Of a stretch of DNA of 64,000 bases, positions 1-7,513 are shown one piece after another. The notes beneath the pieces were generated by a model. It had not been told where the DNA came from and searched no databases. It saw only the letters and a list, made by a program, of their open reading frames with translations. Numbering within the stretch: position 1 is the first letter of the stretch; every line of letters starts with the position of its first letter. Origin of the DNA: G965216695 sp965216695 (GTDB lineage Bacteria; Pseudomonadota; Gammaproteobacteria; Pseudomonadales; Azotimanducaceae). Where the stretch lies: assembly GCA_965216695.1 (NCBI GenBank), contig OZ244212.1, positions 4,650,001 through 4,714,000 on the forward strand. The letters run 5' to 3'. The translations under genes and the position numbers were made by a program.

Positions 1-609
1 GATCACCTGGGTGGTCTCGGAAGTACCGCCGGCGCAGAACAGCTGCGACGAAAGGTCGCGTTCCGGCTGCGGGCGCAGGTGAAGATCGTCCAACTGCCAG
101 AACTCACCCTTAAACGAACACTTACCGGTTGCGAGAAGCGCTCTGAGAATCTCTATCCCCTCGTCGAAGCGCCCGCGCGCCTCGGCCTGGTCGATGTTCA
201 TACCGTCGTATTCTCGGCGGCCAAGCCCCCGGCCAACGCCACACATGATCTGACGGTCCGGCCCGAGCAGCATGTCGAGCATGGCCACGTCTTCGGCCAC
301 GCGCACTGGATTGTGCCAAGGCAAAACCACCACCATGCTTCCCAGATCGACGTTGTTCGTTACCCCTGACAGGTACGTCAGTAGTTGCAGCGGGTTGGTT
401 ACCATGGTGTAGGGCGTGAAGTGGTGCTCGACCGTCCACACGCTGTCGAAACCGAGGTCGTCCGCCATCAGCGCGAGACCTACTTCTTCCCGAAGAATCT
501 CCGCGTCAGATTTGCTTGGGTGCACGGCAACGTCCTCACCGCGCTCTTCGGCTTCGTATCGATCCCAGTCACCGGCGTTTTGGCAGAAGATGCTCAATCC
601 GATCCGCAT
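1..609 (-). CDS. LLM-class flavin/F420-dependent oxidoreductase (3' end outside window)
   Basis: The reverse strand from 609 downwards reads 203 codons without a stop and leaves the window, so the C-terminus is missing. The protein opens MRIGLSIFCQN and contains GLALMADDLGFDSVWTVEHH, then an NPLQLLTYLSGVT segment and GRGLGRREYDGM. This is the classic N-terminal TIM-barrel half of luciferase-like monooxygenases (LLM superfamily), which use FMN or coenzyme F420 to oxidise or reduce organic substrates in the cytoplasm. The ATG at 609 is the natural start because the first strand of the barrel begins at residue 2. Two further LLM genes lie at 28675 and 37852. Whether it uses FMN or F420 cannot be told from the part present. 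Confidence 0.85.
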   Translation of the reverse strand, partial: MRIGLSIFCQNAGDWDRYEAEERGEDVAVHPSKSDAEILREEVGLALMADDLGFDSVWTVEHHFTPYTMVTNPLQLLTYLSGVTNNVDLGSMVVVLPWHNPVRVAEDVAMLDMLLGPDRQIMCGVGRGLGRREYDGMNIDQAEARGRFDEGIEILRALLATGKCSFKGEFWQLDDLHLRPQPERDLSSQLFCAGGTSETTQVI

Positions 610-756
610 GTCTTTCTCCTGGCAGAAGATGCGTTGAGTATCCGCCAACAGCCAACACCCTTTCAACCAATCCGCCGTTGGATAGGTGCTCAGCGACGAT
701 TGCCGAAGCAATCCCGCCTTGGCATCATCAATGCGTGTGTCAACTTTGAAGGATCC

Positions 757-1848
757 ATGATGCAACGCCCGTTCTTTCTCGCCGTCGCTTCGCTTGGGGT
801 TTTGCTTCTTGGTACCCATACGCTGCAGGCGCAACCCATCATCGACTGCGTACCAAAGGGATCGGCGCGACCGATCTGCGGATTTTCGAATCCCGAGGAC
901 ATCGTTGCACTACCGGGTGGCCAGGCGATTCTTATCGGGGAGTACGGGGCCTCGGCGGATGCCACTGGCGGACTGTTGGTGTTGGAACTTGAGAGTGAGA
1001 AGCAACACAGGGTGTTTCGCGGTGGGCAAAGCGAAGGATCAGCCGAGCCGGGCTGGGGCGACCCAACCTGCACCACACCACCTGGCGAGGCGTTCAACAG
1101 CCACGGGATTGATCTCGTCCGCCGTGACGATCAGCGTCTACAGCTGCTGGTGATCCAACACGGCAGTCGCGAAGCTGTCGAGCTGTTCGAAGTGATAGGT
1201 GCGGGAACCGACTGGCGCGTGGAATGGCGCGGGTGTGTACCGGCACCCGCCAACGCGTCGCTCAACAGTGTTGCAGCGAGATCCAACGGTGACTTCTACA
1301 CGACGAAGATGACTCCGCTCGAACCGCCCGTCGATATCACTCAAGGTATTCCGCGCCAAAACACGGGCCACGTATTCGCTTGGTCGCAGTCCGATGCACG
1401 TTATCGCAAGATCGGCGGGACGGATGGTGCGATGCCGAACGGTATCGTTGTGTCACCCGATGGCCGCTATATCTACATGAATGCGACCGCCGAGCACAGT
1501 GTACGAAAGGTGGACATCTCGACTGGTCGCGAACTCGGTCGCGCGTCGGTGGACTCACCCGACAATGCTCGCTGGGCCCCGGACGGGCGCATACTCATCG
1601 CGTCCCTCGCGAGGGACCTGACGGGCGAGGATATTGAAGCCTGCATGAGCATCGAGCGGGGAGCCTGCAGCATTCCGTTCAAGATTGTTGTGCTCGACCC
1701 CGATTCGATGACTATCGTCGAAACGCTGTACGCCACCGACGGTGCTCCCATGGGCGCCGGAACAGTTGGACTGCGTGTTGGCGACGAGCTTTTCATCGGC
1801 TCGTTCCACGGTGATCGGATCTTACGCGTGAACCTGAAAGGGCGGTAA
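757..1848 (+). CDS. Secreted SMP-30/paraoxonase-like beta-propeller protein
   Basis: 363 residues starting with MMQRPFFLAVASLGVLLLG and a typical signal peptide ending near THTLQAQ, so the product is probably periplasmic. The reading frame is open further upstream, but the signal peptide fixes the start at 757 or 760. The mature part has recurring short beta-propeller motifs such as GFSNPEDIVALPGG, NSHGIDLVRR, MPNGIVVSPDGRYIYMN and DNARWAPDGRILIAS, as in the SMP-30/gluconolactonase/paraoxonase group of six-bladed, often calcium-dependent, hydrolases. The NSHGIDL and MPNGIVVSPDG segments resemble metal-ligand loops of that fold. It stands alone, facing away from the truncated LLM gene and convergent with the glutathione transferase gene. 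Lactonase or esterase activity is an inference; the substrate is unknown. Confidence 0.7.
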   Translation: MMQRPFFLAVASLGVLLLGTHTLQAQPIIDCVPKGSARPICGFSNPEDIVALPGGQAILIGEYGASADATGGLLVLELESEKQHRVFRGGQSEGSAEPGWGDPTCTTPPGEAFNSHGIDLVRRDDQRLQLLVIQHGSREAVELFEVIGAGTDWRVEWRGCVPAPANASLNSVAARSNGDFYTTKMTPLEPPVDITQGIPRQNTGHVFAWSQSDARYRKIGGTDGAMPNGIVVSPDGRYIYMNATAEHSVRKVDISTGRELGRASVDSPDNARWAPDGRILIASLARDLTGEDIEACMSIERGACSIPFKIVVLDPDSMTIVETLYATDGAPMGAGTVGLRVGDELFIGSFHGDRILRVNLKGR

Positions 1849-1869
1849 TCAGTTGACCCTATACCGGCG

Positions 1870-2829
1870 TCACGCCGCTACGGTTTCCACGGCCTGCTTC
1901 AGACCATTGCCCAGCAGGCTTTCGATGCGCGCTTTCAGTCGGAACGCCCGGTTGGTGAGTCGGTTCCTGCCCATAACCTCGTTCTGAAAAGACGGACGTG
2001 CATATACGCGCTGATACCAGTCGAACAGCGCGGGGTGATGACGTTGCACCGGATAGCCGCACTCGAGGAGCCGGAGAATCTTCATCGACCAAAACGCATC
2101 GGCGATGGACAGATCATCCGACATCAGAAATGTTCGACCGTCTGCCAGTTGAGCGTCCAATTCCTGAAACGCCGAATACAACGTTTGCAGGTGTTCGACG
2201 TACACAGACTCGGGAATGCTGCGGCTGCTGTAGCCCTCGTAGAACGTAACCAGACCTTCCGAGTCGTTGCCCTGGCTTGCAAGTTGTTCGAGGTGCTGCC
2301 GTTCTTTCTGATTCAGCATGGCAAGGCGACCCAGACCCCAGTGGAAGGTGACGTAGCGGATCGATCGATGCAGTTCTTTGGCAAGCGCGACGCGTTCCAT
2401 CGTTGCTTGCCGCAGCGACGGTTCCTGGGGAATGAGGGGGGTGCCGGCGAAGGCCTGGTCGAGATACTCGATTATGTCCAGCGACTCCAGATAGAGCACA
2501 CCGTCGTGGACCAGCGCGGGAACCACCATGTTGGGGTGAATCTGGGCGTAGGTCTGGGTCATGTGATCCTTCTTCACCAGCGACACGACGCGGCTGACCC
2601 ACCGTCCCGGTTCGCCGCGGACCGCGGTTGCCGTAACGTCGTCAAACGGTTCCTCGCGGCCTCGGGCAAGCCCCTTCTCGCCGAGCGCAAATCGGACACG
2701 CTGCGCGCAGGGGGCGCCGTCGAAGTGAAACAGGTGCAATCCCTCGAGTACGCCTGGAATTGGACTGGTCGGATTATCGACTCTGGGCATGGCGACTCCC
2801 GCTGGTGATTTGTGTACTATTTCGGACAT
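1870..2829 (-). CDS. Glutathione S-transferase family protein
   Basis: About 319 residues from the ATG at 2829 (MSEIVHKSPAGVAMPRV). An upstream in-frame start at 2844 is possible but would crowd the divergent regulator promoter; a later ATG at 2790 is also possible. The N-terminal thioredoxin-like domain begins LHLFHFDGAPCAQRVRFALG, a position that carries the glutathione-activating Ser/Cys in many bacterial GSTs, followed by NMVVPALVHDGVLYLESLDI with the cis-Pro and Glu-Ser pair that bind glutathione. The C-terminal helical domain includes the SIADAFW motif. It is longer than the usual 200-230 residues because of an insertion and an extended tail. It is transcribed divergently from the TetR gene at 2872, which probably controls it. 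A detoxifying or catabolic role is inferred. Confidence 0.82.
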   Translation of the reverse strand: MSEIVHKSPAGVAMPRVDNPTSPIPGVLEGLHLFHFDGAPCAQRVRFALGEKGLARGREEPFDDVTATAVRGEPGRWVSRVVSLVKKDHMTQTYAQIHPNMVVPALVHDGVLYLESLDIIEYLDQAFAGTPLIPQEPSLRQATMERVALAKELHRSIRYVTFHWGLGRLAMLNQKERQHLEQLASQGNDSEGLVTFYEGYSSRSIPESVYVEHLQTLYSAFQELDAQLADGRTFLMSDDLSIADAFWSMKILRLLECGYPVQRHHPALFDWYQRVYARPSFQNEVMGRNRLTNRAFRLKARIESLLGNGLKQAVETVAA

Positions 2830-2871
2830 TATCGATCGAGTCAAGTTTTATATGCGCAATGGTACAAAATA

Positions 2872-3477
2872 TTGAGTGCGGAGAAGCGCTCACGCGGCAG
2901 GCCGCGGCAGTTTGACGAACGCGAGGTTCTGGAAGCTGCCCGCGACGTATTCTGGCAGAAGGGGCTCAGCGCGACGTCGCTCGACGATCTTGCGGAAGCG
3001 ATGCGAATGAATCGTCCGAGCATCTACCGGGCTTTCGGTGACAAAGAAGCGCTGTATCGCAAAGCATTGGCGCAGTTTCGCGAAAGTATGGAGGCGGCGT
3101 ACGAGCATACGATGGGGTCCGAAGCGGACGTGCACGATGCGCTCACGCGCTTCTATTCGCAGGCGCTCGGGGTTTACACCTCCGGCGAACGGCCGCGGGG
3201 CTGCCTGGTGATGAGTACTGCCGTTGCGGCGGCAGCCTGCCATCCGGAGATTCAGGCCGATCTTCTGGCTGTAATTCGTGATCTGGATAAGAAGATCGCG
3301 TCCCGGTTGCGCGCGGCGCGGCAGGCGGGTCAGTTGAGTGCAGCGTTCGACGTGAACGGGCGCGGTGCGGTTGCACAGGGAATTCTGCACAGCCTGTCGC
3401 TGCGGGCGCGTGCCGGCGAGTCTCCCACTAAGCTTCGTCGGCTGATCAGGTGCGGGGTGCAGGCGGTGCTGTCGTAA
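2872..3477 (+). CDS. TetR/AcrR family transcriptional regulator
   Basis: About 201 residues from a TTG at 2872; a GTG at 2812 in the same frame would add 20 residues that do not fit the family. The protein starts SAEKRSRGRPRQFDEREVLE, the standard TetR opening, and the helix-turn-helix runs through ATSLDDLAEAMRMNRPSIYR (about residues 30-60) followed by AFGDKEALYRKAL. The ligand domain has RGCLVMSTAVA, typical of the TetR_C group found in oxidant or xenobiotic repressors. The short gap to the divergent glutathione transferase gene (about 42 bases between start codons) suggests that it represses that gene and itself. No obvious Shine-Dalgarno sequence precedes the TTG, so the start is uncertain. 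Its 3' end overlaps the convergent uracil-DNA glycosylase gene by 32 bases. Confidence 0.85.
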   Translation: MSAEKRSRGRPRQFDEREVLEAARDVFWQKGLSATSLDDLAEAMRMNRPSIYRAFGDKEALYRKALAQFRESMEAAYEHTMGSEADVHDALTRFYSQALGVYTSGERPRGCLVMSTAVAAAACHPEIQADLLAVIRDLDKKIASRLRAARQAGQLSAAFDVNGRGAVAQGILHSLSLRARAGESPTKLRRLIRCGVQAVLS

Positions 3478-4078
3478 GCTGAACGGCGACGCGCCTTCGG
3501 AGCTCCGGGACCAGTTCGGCCTCGAACCAGCGATTGCGGGCCAACCAGATGTTGTTCCGCGGACTCGGATGCGGCAGCGGTATGCAGTTGCCGTACGATT
3601 GCCACGCGGCCACGGTACGCGTCAGGTTGGACTCGCGATCCGGCAGGTGCCATTGCTGAGCGTATTGGCCGATCACCAACGTCAATCGAACGTTGGGCAA
3701 CGCCTCCACAAACTCGTTCCGCCACGTTTGCGCGCAGATGCGGCGTGGCGGGAGATCTCCCGACGTTCCGCGTCCCGGAAAGCAGAACGCCATTGGCAGG
3801 ATTGCAATCTGGTTTGCATCGTAAAATGTGTCCCGATCGACGCCCATCCAATCGCGCAGTCGGTCGCCGCTCGGATCGTCGAACGGGACGCCGCTTTCGT
3901 GCGCTTTGCGTCCCGGTGCCTGCCCGGCAATCAGGATGCGCGCCGCGGCGTCCACCTGCAGGATCGGATTCGGCGCGTGCGGCAGATCTCGCGTGCACAG
4001 CGTGCAGGCGCGCGCCTGATCTGCTAGAGCCGAAGCTCGCGCGATGTGTTGGGCGCTCAGAGCGCGCCCAAATCGCAA
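3446..4078 (-). CDS. Uracil-DNA glycosylase family protein
   Basis: 210 residues from a TTG at 4078, overlapping the end of the upstream desaturase gene by 22 bases. The reading frame has no ATG near its start. Motif A is GQAPGRKAHESGVPFDD (about residues 52-68) and motif B is LPHPSPRN near residue 172, which together define the uracil-DNA glycosylase fold. Paired cysteines ARACTLC (25 and 28), plus further cysteines later, suggest an iron-sulphur cluster as in family 4 and UdgX-like enzymes. The protein probably removes damaged bases from DNA in the cytoplasm. It follows the desaturase gene without a gap but is unlikely to share its function. The exact subfamily is not certain. Confidence 0.8.
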   Translation of the reverse strand: MRFGRALSAQHIARASALADQARACTLCTRDLPHAPNPILQVDAAARILIAGQAPGRKAHESGVPFDDPSGDRLRDWMGVDRDTFYDANQIAILPMAFCFPGRGTSGDLPPRRICAQTWRNEFVEALPNVRLTLVIGQYAQQWHLPDRESNLTRTVAAWQSYGNCIPLPHPSPRNNIWLARNRWFEAELVPELRRRVAVQLTTAPPAPRT

Positions 4079-4938
4079 CCGCGGCGTTGAAGAATGGGCC
4101 TCAGTTCCCGATACGCAGCCGGCGTGTCGGCGAGCGGGATACGCGGGTACAGATGGTGAACGATGTGGTACTGCATGCCCATGGACAGCACGTTACCCAA
4201 CCGGCTTTTGAAGGCGCGCGTGTCCCGGTATCTGCCCTGTTCGACGCCGGGATGGTGCGGGGCCCAGGCCAGGAAGTAGATCAGATACGTCTCGCCGATG
4301 AGTTTCGGCAACCACCATAGGAAGAACGCCTCGATCGCGTGGCCTGTCCACGCCATCGAGAACAGAATTATGAGATAGGCCGACTGCATCAAGACGGCGT
4401 CCAGCATCAGCGCGCTCTGGCCAGTGCGTTCCAGGCAGTGTCCATACGCAGACTTGCGCTTTGATTCCGGTTGCCAGCTGAGCAGCGTGTTCCAGAAAAA
4501 GTGCGCCGTGGACCGCGCGTGCGTATCAATGTCGCAGTCTTTTTCCGGGTCATTGCAGTGTTTGTGGTGCTCCATGTGCGTCGCGCGTAACACGCGATAC
4601 GGATAGACCAGCGGTATTGTGGATACATGTCCCACCAGCTCGTTCAACCAACGAAGCGGCTTGCCGCGTCCGGCAATGATGTTGTGTTGGGCTTCGTGGG
4701 AGGGCAAATAGGACAGCATCACATTGAGTGTTGCGATCGGAAACGCGAGCCACAGAGGTAACACACCCATCAACACGAGCGGAAACAGCGCAATGAACAC
4801 CACGCAGTTCCCTATGCCCCATATGACGGCGCTCCACGGAACGCGCTGCATGTACCGCCCGGCGATGCGGCGTTCGAGCACGTCGAGCTCGCCGTCAGAC
4901 AATTCGGCGGCGATGTCCGCGTTGGCTACCTGATCCAT
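4057..4938 (-). CDS. Membrane fatty acid desaturase/carotenoid hydroxylase-type di-iron enzyme
   Basis: 293 residues from the ATG at 4938, preceded by a good ribosome site (GGGGGAG, 6 bases upstream). Three histidine boxes bind the di-iron centre: HEAQH (81-85), HMEHH (121-125) and HIVHH (258-262). Long hydrophobic stretches lie around 38-78 and 178-225, so this is an integral inner-membrane enzyme. HMEHHKHCNDPE and WAPHHPG are reminiscent of the beta-carotene ketolase/hydroxylase branch of the desaturase superfamily. The start codon overlaps the stop of the 64-residue membrane protein upstream, so the two are translationally coupled. The divergent TetR gene at 5289 is the obvious regulator. 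Acting on a fatty acid, terpenoid or carotenoid is possible; the substrate is not determined. Confidence 0.85.
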   Translation of the reverse strand: MDQVANADIAAELSDGELDVLERRIAGRYMQRVPWSAVIWGIGNCVVFIALFPLVLMGVLPLWLAFPIATLNVMLSYLPSHEAQHNIIAGRGKPLRWLNELVGHVSTIPLVYPYRVLRATHMEHHKHCNDPEKDCDIDTHARSTAHFFWNTLLSWQPESKRKSAYGHCLERTGQSALMLDAVLMQSAYLIILFSMAWTGHAIEAFFLWWLPKLIGETYLIYFLAWAPHHPGVEQGRYRDTRAFKSRLGNVLSMGMQYHIVHHLYPRIPLADTPAAYRELRPILQRRGCDLGAL

Positions 4939-5120
4939 ATCCAACTCCCCCGTACCTGAGCAACCACGCCAAGCGCAATCGCTACTGCGCCACCTGCCAG
5001 GAGCGCGTGCGAGAACGATGTCGTTGTTTCGAGCGCAATCAGTGATTGGGTAATGAGCGGCCAGAGGAATCCGATCGCGAACGCCATCGGTGACAGAAGC
5101 ATCTTGATAACAGTCTGCAT
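4926..5120 (-). CDS. Small two-helix membrane protein coupled to the desaturase
   Basis: 64 residues, MQTVIKMLLSPMAFAIGFLW at the N-terminus and HALLAGGAVAIALGVVAQV later, giving two clear transmembrane segments separated by a short polar loop (LETTTSF). A GGAG sequence lies a few bases upstream of the ATG at 5120. The last codons overlap the first codons of the desaturase gene by 13 bases in another frame, a layout typical of translational coupling and of a partner subunit or accessory factor. I do not recognise a family. It could be a membrane anchor or stabiliser for the desaturase, but that rests on context only. Confidence 0.6.
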   Translation of the reverse strand: MQTVIKMLLSPMAFAIGFLWPLITQSLIALETTTSFSHALLAGGAVAIALGVVAQVRGSWIWIR

Positions 5121-5180
5121 GCAATGACTCCGGGTGTGGAACTGAGTCGTGGAAACCGAGTATTCGTTGTGTAAGCCGTT

Positions 5181-5231
5181 GTAGACGTTGTCTACATGGG
5201 TAGTAGACCGTATAATGTAGACGATGTCAAC
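5181..5231 (+). promoter_or_regulatory. Sigma70-type promoter with paired TetR operators
   Basis: A -35 element TTGTCT (5188-5193) and a perfect -10 TATAAT (5211-5216) are separated by exactly 17 bases. The perfect inverted repeat GTAGACGTTGTCTAC (5181-5195) covers the -35, and a near copy GTAGACGATGTCAAC (5217-5231) covers the likely start point just after the -10. A third half-site GTAGAC lies at 5203-5208. Binding of the downstream TetR protein here would block its own transcription, and the site also lies upstream of the divergent membrane-protein/desaturase pair. A weaker leftward promoter could use the TTGACA complementary to 5225-5230. Confidence 0.7.
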
Positions 5232-5288
5232 ACCTGCGGATCAACCCATGTACATCTGTCGATTCAAACGCACGCCCGGTGTCGACTC

Positions 5289-5912
5289 GTGAGAACCAAC
5301 GCACAGGGTCGCTACCACCACGGCAACCTGGCAGACGCGATTCTGGAGCGCGCGGCACAGATCATCGACGACCAAGGCATCGAAGCGCTCACGCTGCGCG
5401 GCGTGGCCAGAGACCTCGGTGTGTCCCACGGCGCGCCCAATCGACACTTCAAGAACAAAGCGGCGTTGTTGTCTGCGCTGGCGACGGATGGATGGTTGAA
5501 GATTGCGGACGCGACGCTGCGCGCAGCAGACGAGTCTCCGAGTTCGGACTCGCACGTGCGTCTGAATGCGATGGGCCGGGCGTATATGCGTTGGGCACTC
5601 AACAATCGTGCGTTATTTCGCACGCTGTACCACCCCGACGTAAACCGTTATGCAAGCGAAGAACTTATGAGCGCAATCCGGCGATTCTCTGACGCGGTGC
5701 GTTCCGCAGTAGAGGCGACCCAGCAGGATGGACGCCACCCGGAGGTGCCGCTGCCTATCCTGACGATGTTCACGAACGCCGTCCCGACGGGTGCCGCATT
5801 GTTGCTGGTGGATCCGCTCTTGCGGCGCGAAGTGGAGGCGGACGTTGATCAGGAAGCGCTTATCGAGCAGGTCATCGATCTCGTGGTACCGCTACCGGCG
5901 CGGCACTCGTGA
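5289..5912 (+). CDS. TetR/AcrR family transcriptional regulator
   Basis: 207 residues from a GTG at 5289. The frame is open further upstream, but upstream codons overlap the promoter and operators, and the family motif RYHHGNLADAILERAA begins right after this GTG. The helix-turn-helix covers LTLRGVARDLGVSHGAPNRH (about residues 35-57), then FKNKAALLSALATDGW. The C-terminal domain (RALFRTLYHP, FTNAVPTGAALLLVDPL) resembles the TetR_C_33/WHG group. The promoter upstream carries two operator-like palindromes, so autorepression and control of the divergent desaturase operon are likely. The effector is unknown. Confidence 0.88.
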   Translation: MRTNAQGRYHHGNLADAILERAAQIIDDQGIEALTLRGVARDLGVSHGAPNRHFKNKAALLSALATDGWLKIADATLRAADESPSSDSHVRLNAMGRAYMRWALNNRALFRTLYHPDVNRYASEELMSAIRRFSDAVRSAVEATQQDGRHPEVPLPILTMFTNAVPTGAALLLVDPLLRREVEADVDQEALIEQVIDLVVPLPARHS

Positions 5913-6035
5913 CGTTGGCCGTTGTGCAGCGGTGGTTGTCACCGCAGACCGACTGATACGGGAAAGCACGCATATTTGCATCGAAACCGCAGATATACAG
6001 TGGTCGTTGGCAGGTAGCTTTGATGAGGGCGTTCA

Positions 6036-6878
6036 ATGGCCGCGCAAACCGTCGTTTTTGTTGTACTCGACCCCACGTGCATGGAGCAGGCAGCGCAGCA
6101 AGCAGGTGAGGTTCTGGTACAGGCCTACAAAATGCACAGGGGGATAGATGCACGCCTTCACCTTTACTGTTGTGTCAATGGCGAGTCGGTTTCCGTCGTT
6201 CCGACGTCGGACGGTGGTGACGCGAAAACGGCGACGGTTGACCGGGTTACGCAATGGCTCGAGCGCCTTGCCGCGCACCCTCGGGCGGAGGGCATGTCGG
6301 TGGAAACCGAGGCGGAGTGGCATCACGACTGGCGTCACGCAATCGTCAAGGCCGCGAAGCGGCAGAACAGCAGCATCGTCGTGAAAAACATGACACAGCA
6401 TTCTCGATTCGTGCGGATGATTCGGGAGACGTCGGATTGGACGCTCATTCGCGAGTGCGAGTGTCCCATGTTGCTCGTTAAGACCGGCAAACCGTTCCGC
6501 TTGCGCAATCTGCTGGTGGCTGTGAAGCACGATCCCGACAGCACAACATACGAGCAGGCGAACGACAACATTCTCGCATCGGCAAAACGCATGGCGGGAG
6601 ACCTGGGTGGTGAACTGCACGCAGTTACCTGCTACGAACCAGGTCGTCACCCGGATCGGCAGCGATTTGCGGACCGCTGCGGCCTGGCCCGAAATCAGGT
6701 GTCTGCTGCCCAGGGAGCACCGGAGAAAGTCATCGCCGAGGCGGCTCAAACGCACGGCAGCGACCTTCTGATCATCGCCCGCGTTGCACGCCCGGAGAAT
6801 CCAAACGCGGTAGGTAAAACGGCGCGCAAGGTCATCGACGAGATCGATTCCGAGGTGCTCGTACTGCCGGTCTCGTAG
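6036..6878 (+). CDS. Tandem-domain universal stress protein (UspE-like)
   Basis: 280 residues with two UspA-like domains, about 1-150 and 155-280. The first ends DWTLIRECECPMLLVKTGKP and the second begins LRNLLVAVKHDPDS and ends KVIDEIDSEVLVLPVS. The pattern (hydrophobic beta strand, a helix, a final VLVLPV strand) is that of UspE-type proteins of about 300 residues, which are cytoplasmic stress-survival factors. The second domain lacks a clean G-x2-G-x9-GS nucleotide loop, so ATP binding is doubtful. The gene stands alone, 123 bases after the TetR gene and 112 bases before the next reading frame. The ATG at 6036 is the first start before the conserved strand. Confidence 0.8.
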   Translation: MAAQTVVFVVLDPTCMEQAAQQAGEVLVQAYKMHRGIDARLHLYCCVNGESVSVVPTSDGGDAKTATVDRVTQWLERLAAHPRAEGMSVETEAEWHHDWRHAIVKAAKRQNSSIVVKNMTQHSRFVRMIRETSDWTLIRECECPMLLVKTGKPFRLRNLLVAVKHDPDSTTYEQANDNILASAKRMAGDLGGELHAVTCYEPGRHPDRQRFADRCGLARNQVSAAQGAPEKVIAEAAQTHGSDLLIIARVARPENPNAVGKTARKVIDEIDSEVLVLPVS

Positions 6879-6990
6879 CAGCCGCAGATTCAGGACCCTT
6901 CTACCTCTATTGTCACTCTCAGCCCGGCTATGGCACTGTAATGAATTGAGTGCGCCCGGTCGTTCGGCCCGGAGATGGGAGTGTCGCCCT

Positions 6991-7227
6991 ATGAGTCAAG
7001 ATATGCGCAACGTTCGGCGTTCCACATCGCCGCAGGATGGCGATACGTGGGAAAGCATTGCCGCGCGCGAATTTCCGGATGAAGACGCGGCCGCGGTGGC
7101 CGGACAGCTGCAGAGCTGGAATATGCATGTGTTTATGCGCCCGGCAGCGGTTGCAGGCTCACCGCGTGAGGGGAATCCGATTCTGCCGAGTGACATCATC
7201 TTTTTGGAACCGCCGCGCGCGGAATGA
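6991..7227 (+). CDS. Small LysM-like domain protein without signal peptide
   Basis: 78 residues from the ATG at 6991. After a short basic head, the protein reads GDTWESIAAREFPDEDAAAV, then LQSWNMHVF and finally LPSDIIFLEPP. The G-D-T-x-x-S-I-A opening, a central W-N and the closing LPSDIIFL match the outline of a LysM fold, a 45-60 residue module that usually binds peptidoglycan or serves as a hub in phage tails. There is no signal peptide, so export is not evident. It is the first gene of an operon with the 89-residue protein and the amidohydrolase that follow with gaps of 3 and 13 bases. Function is unknown; the LysM call is moderate. Confidence 0.55.
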   Translation: MSQDMRNVRRSTSPQDGDTWESIAAREFPDEDAAAVAGQLQSWNMHVFMRPAAVAGSPREGNPILPSDIIFLEPPRAE

Positions 7228-7230
7228 GAC

Positions 7231-7500
7231 GTGCAGGAAGCGCGCATTGCCGCGGTTAGGATCGCGGCGGCCCACGAAGGAGTGGCGGAACTGGTGGTGA
7301 CGCTGCGGCACGTCAATGGTGGCAGCTCCGACGTAGCGCTCGATCATCTTGCCGCGGACGCGCTGCTGCGATTGTGTGGTGCGACGACACCGGACCAACT
7401 GGTCGGTTACAGCTGGAGCAATGTGCGCGAAGCGTTGGCGGTATCCTGGAACCGATATCAGCCGGAACGCGCATCGGAGAATACGTGTTTGGATCAATGA
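7231..7500 (+). CDS. Hypothetical protein, 89 residues
   Basis: A GTG-started frame that begins 3 bases after the stop of the LysM-like gene and ends 13 bases before the amidohydrolase start. Visible segments include GVAELVVTLRHVNGGSSDVA, DHLAADALLRLCGA, and TPDQLVGYSWSNVREALAVS. There are no membrane segments or cysteine clusters; the protein looks like a small soluble alpha/beta protein. I do not recognise the family. Its tight packing between neighbours supports it being a real, co-transcribed gene that may be an accessory to the amidohydrolase. Confidence 0.55.
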   Translation: MQEARIAAVRIAAAHEGVAELVVTLRHVNGGSSDVALDHLAADALLRLCGATTPDQLVGYSWSNVREALAVSWNRYQPERASENTCLDQ

Positions 7501-7513
7501 GCTGGGAGTACCT

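Noticed and set aside
122..439. Minus-strand open frame rich in Arg and His
   Set aside because: It is out of frame inside the truncated LLM gene; its composition (Arg-, His-rich) is typical of a shadow frame.
385..756. Possible 124-residue N-terminal extension of the secreted propeller protein
   Set aside because: It covers the start of the divergent LLM gene and would bury the signal peptide that begins at 757.
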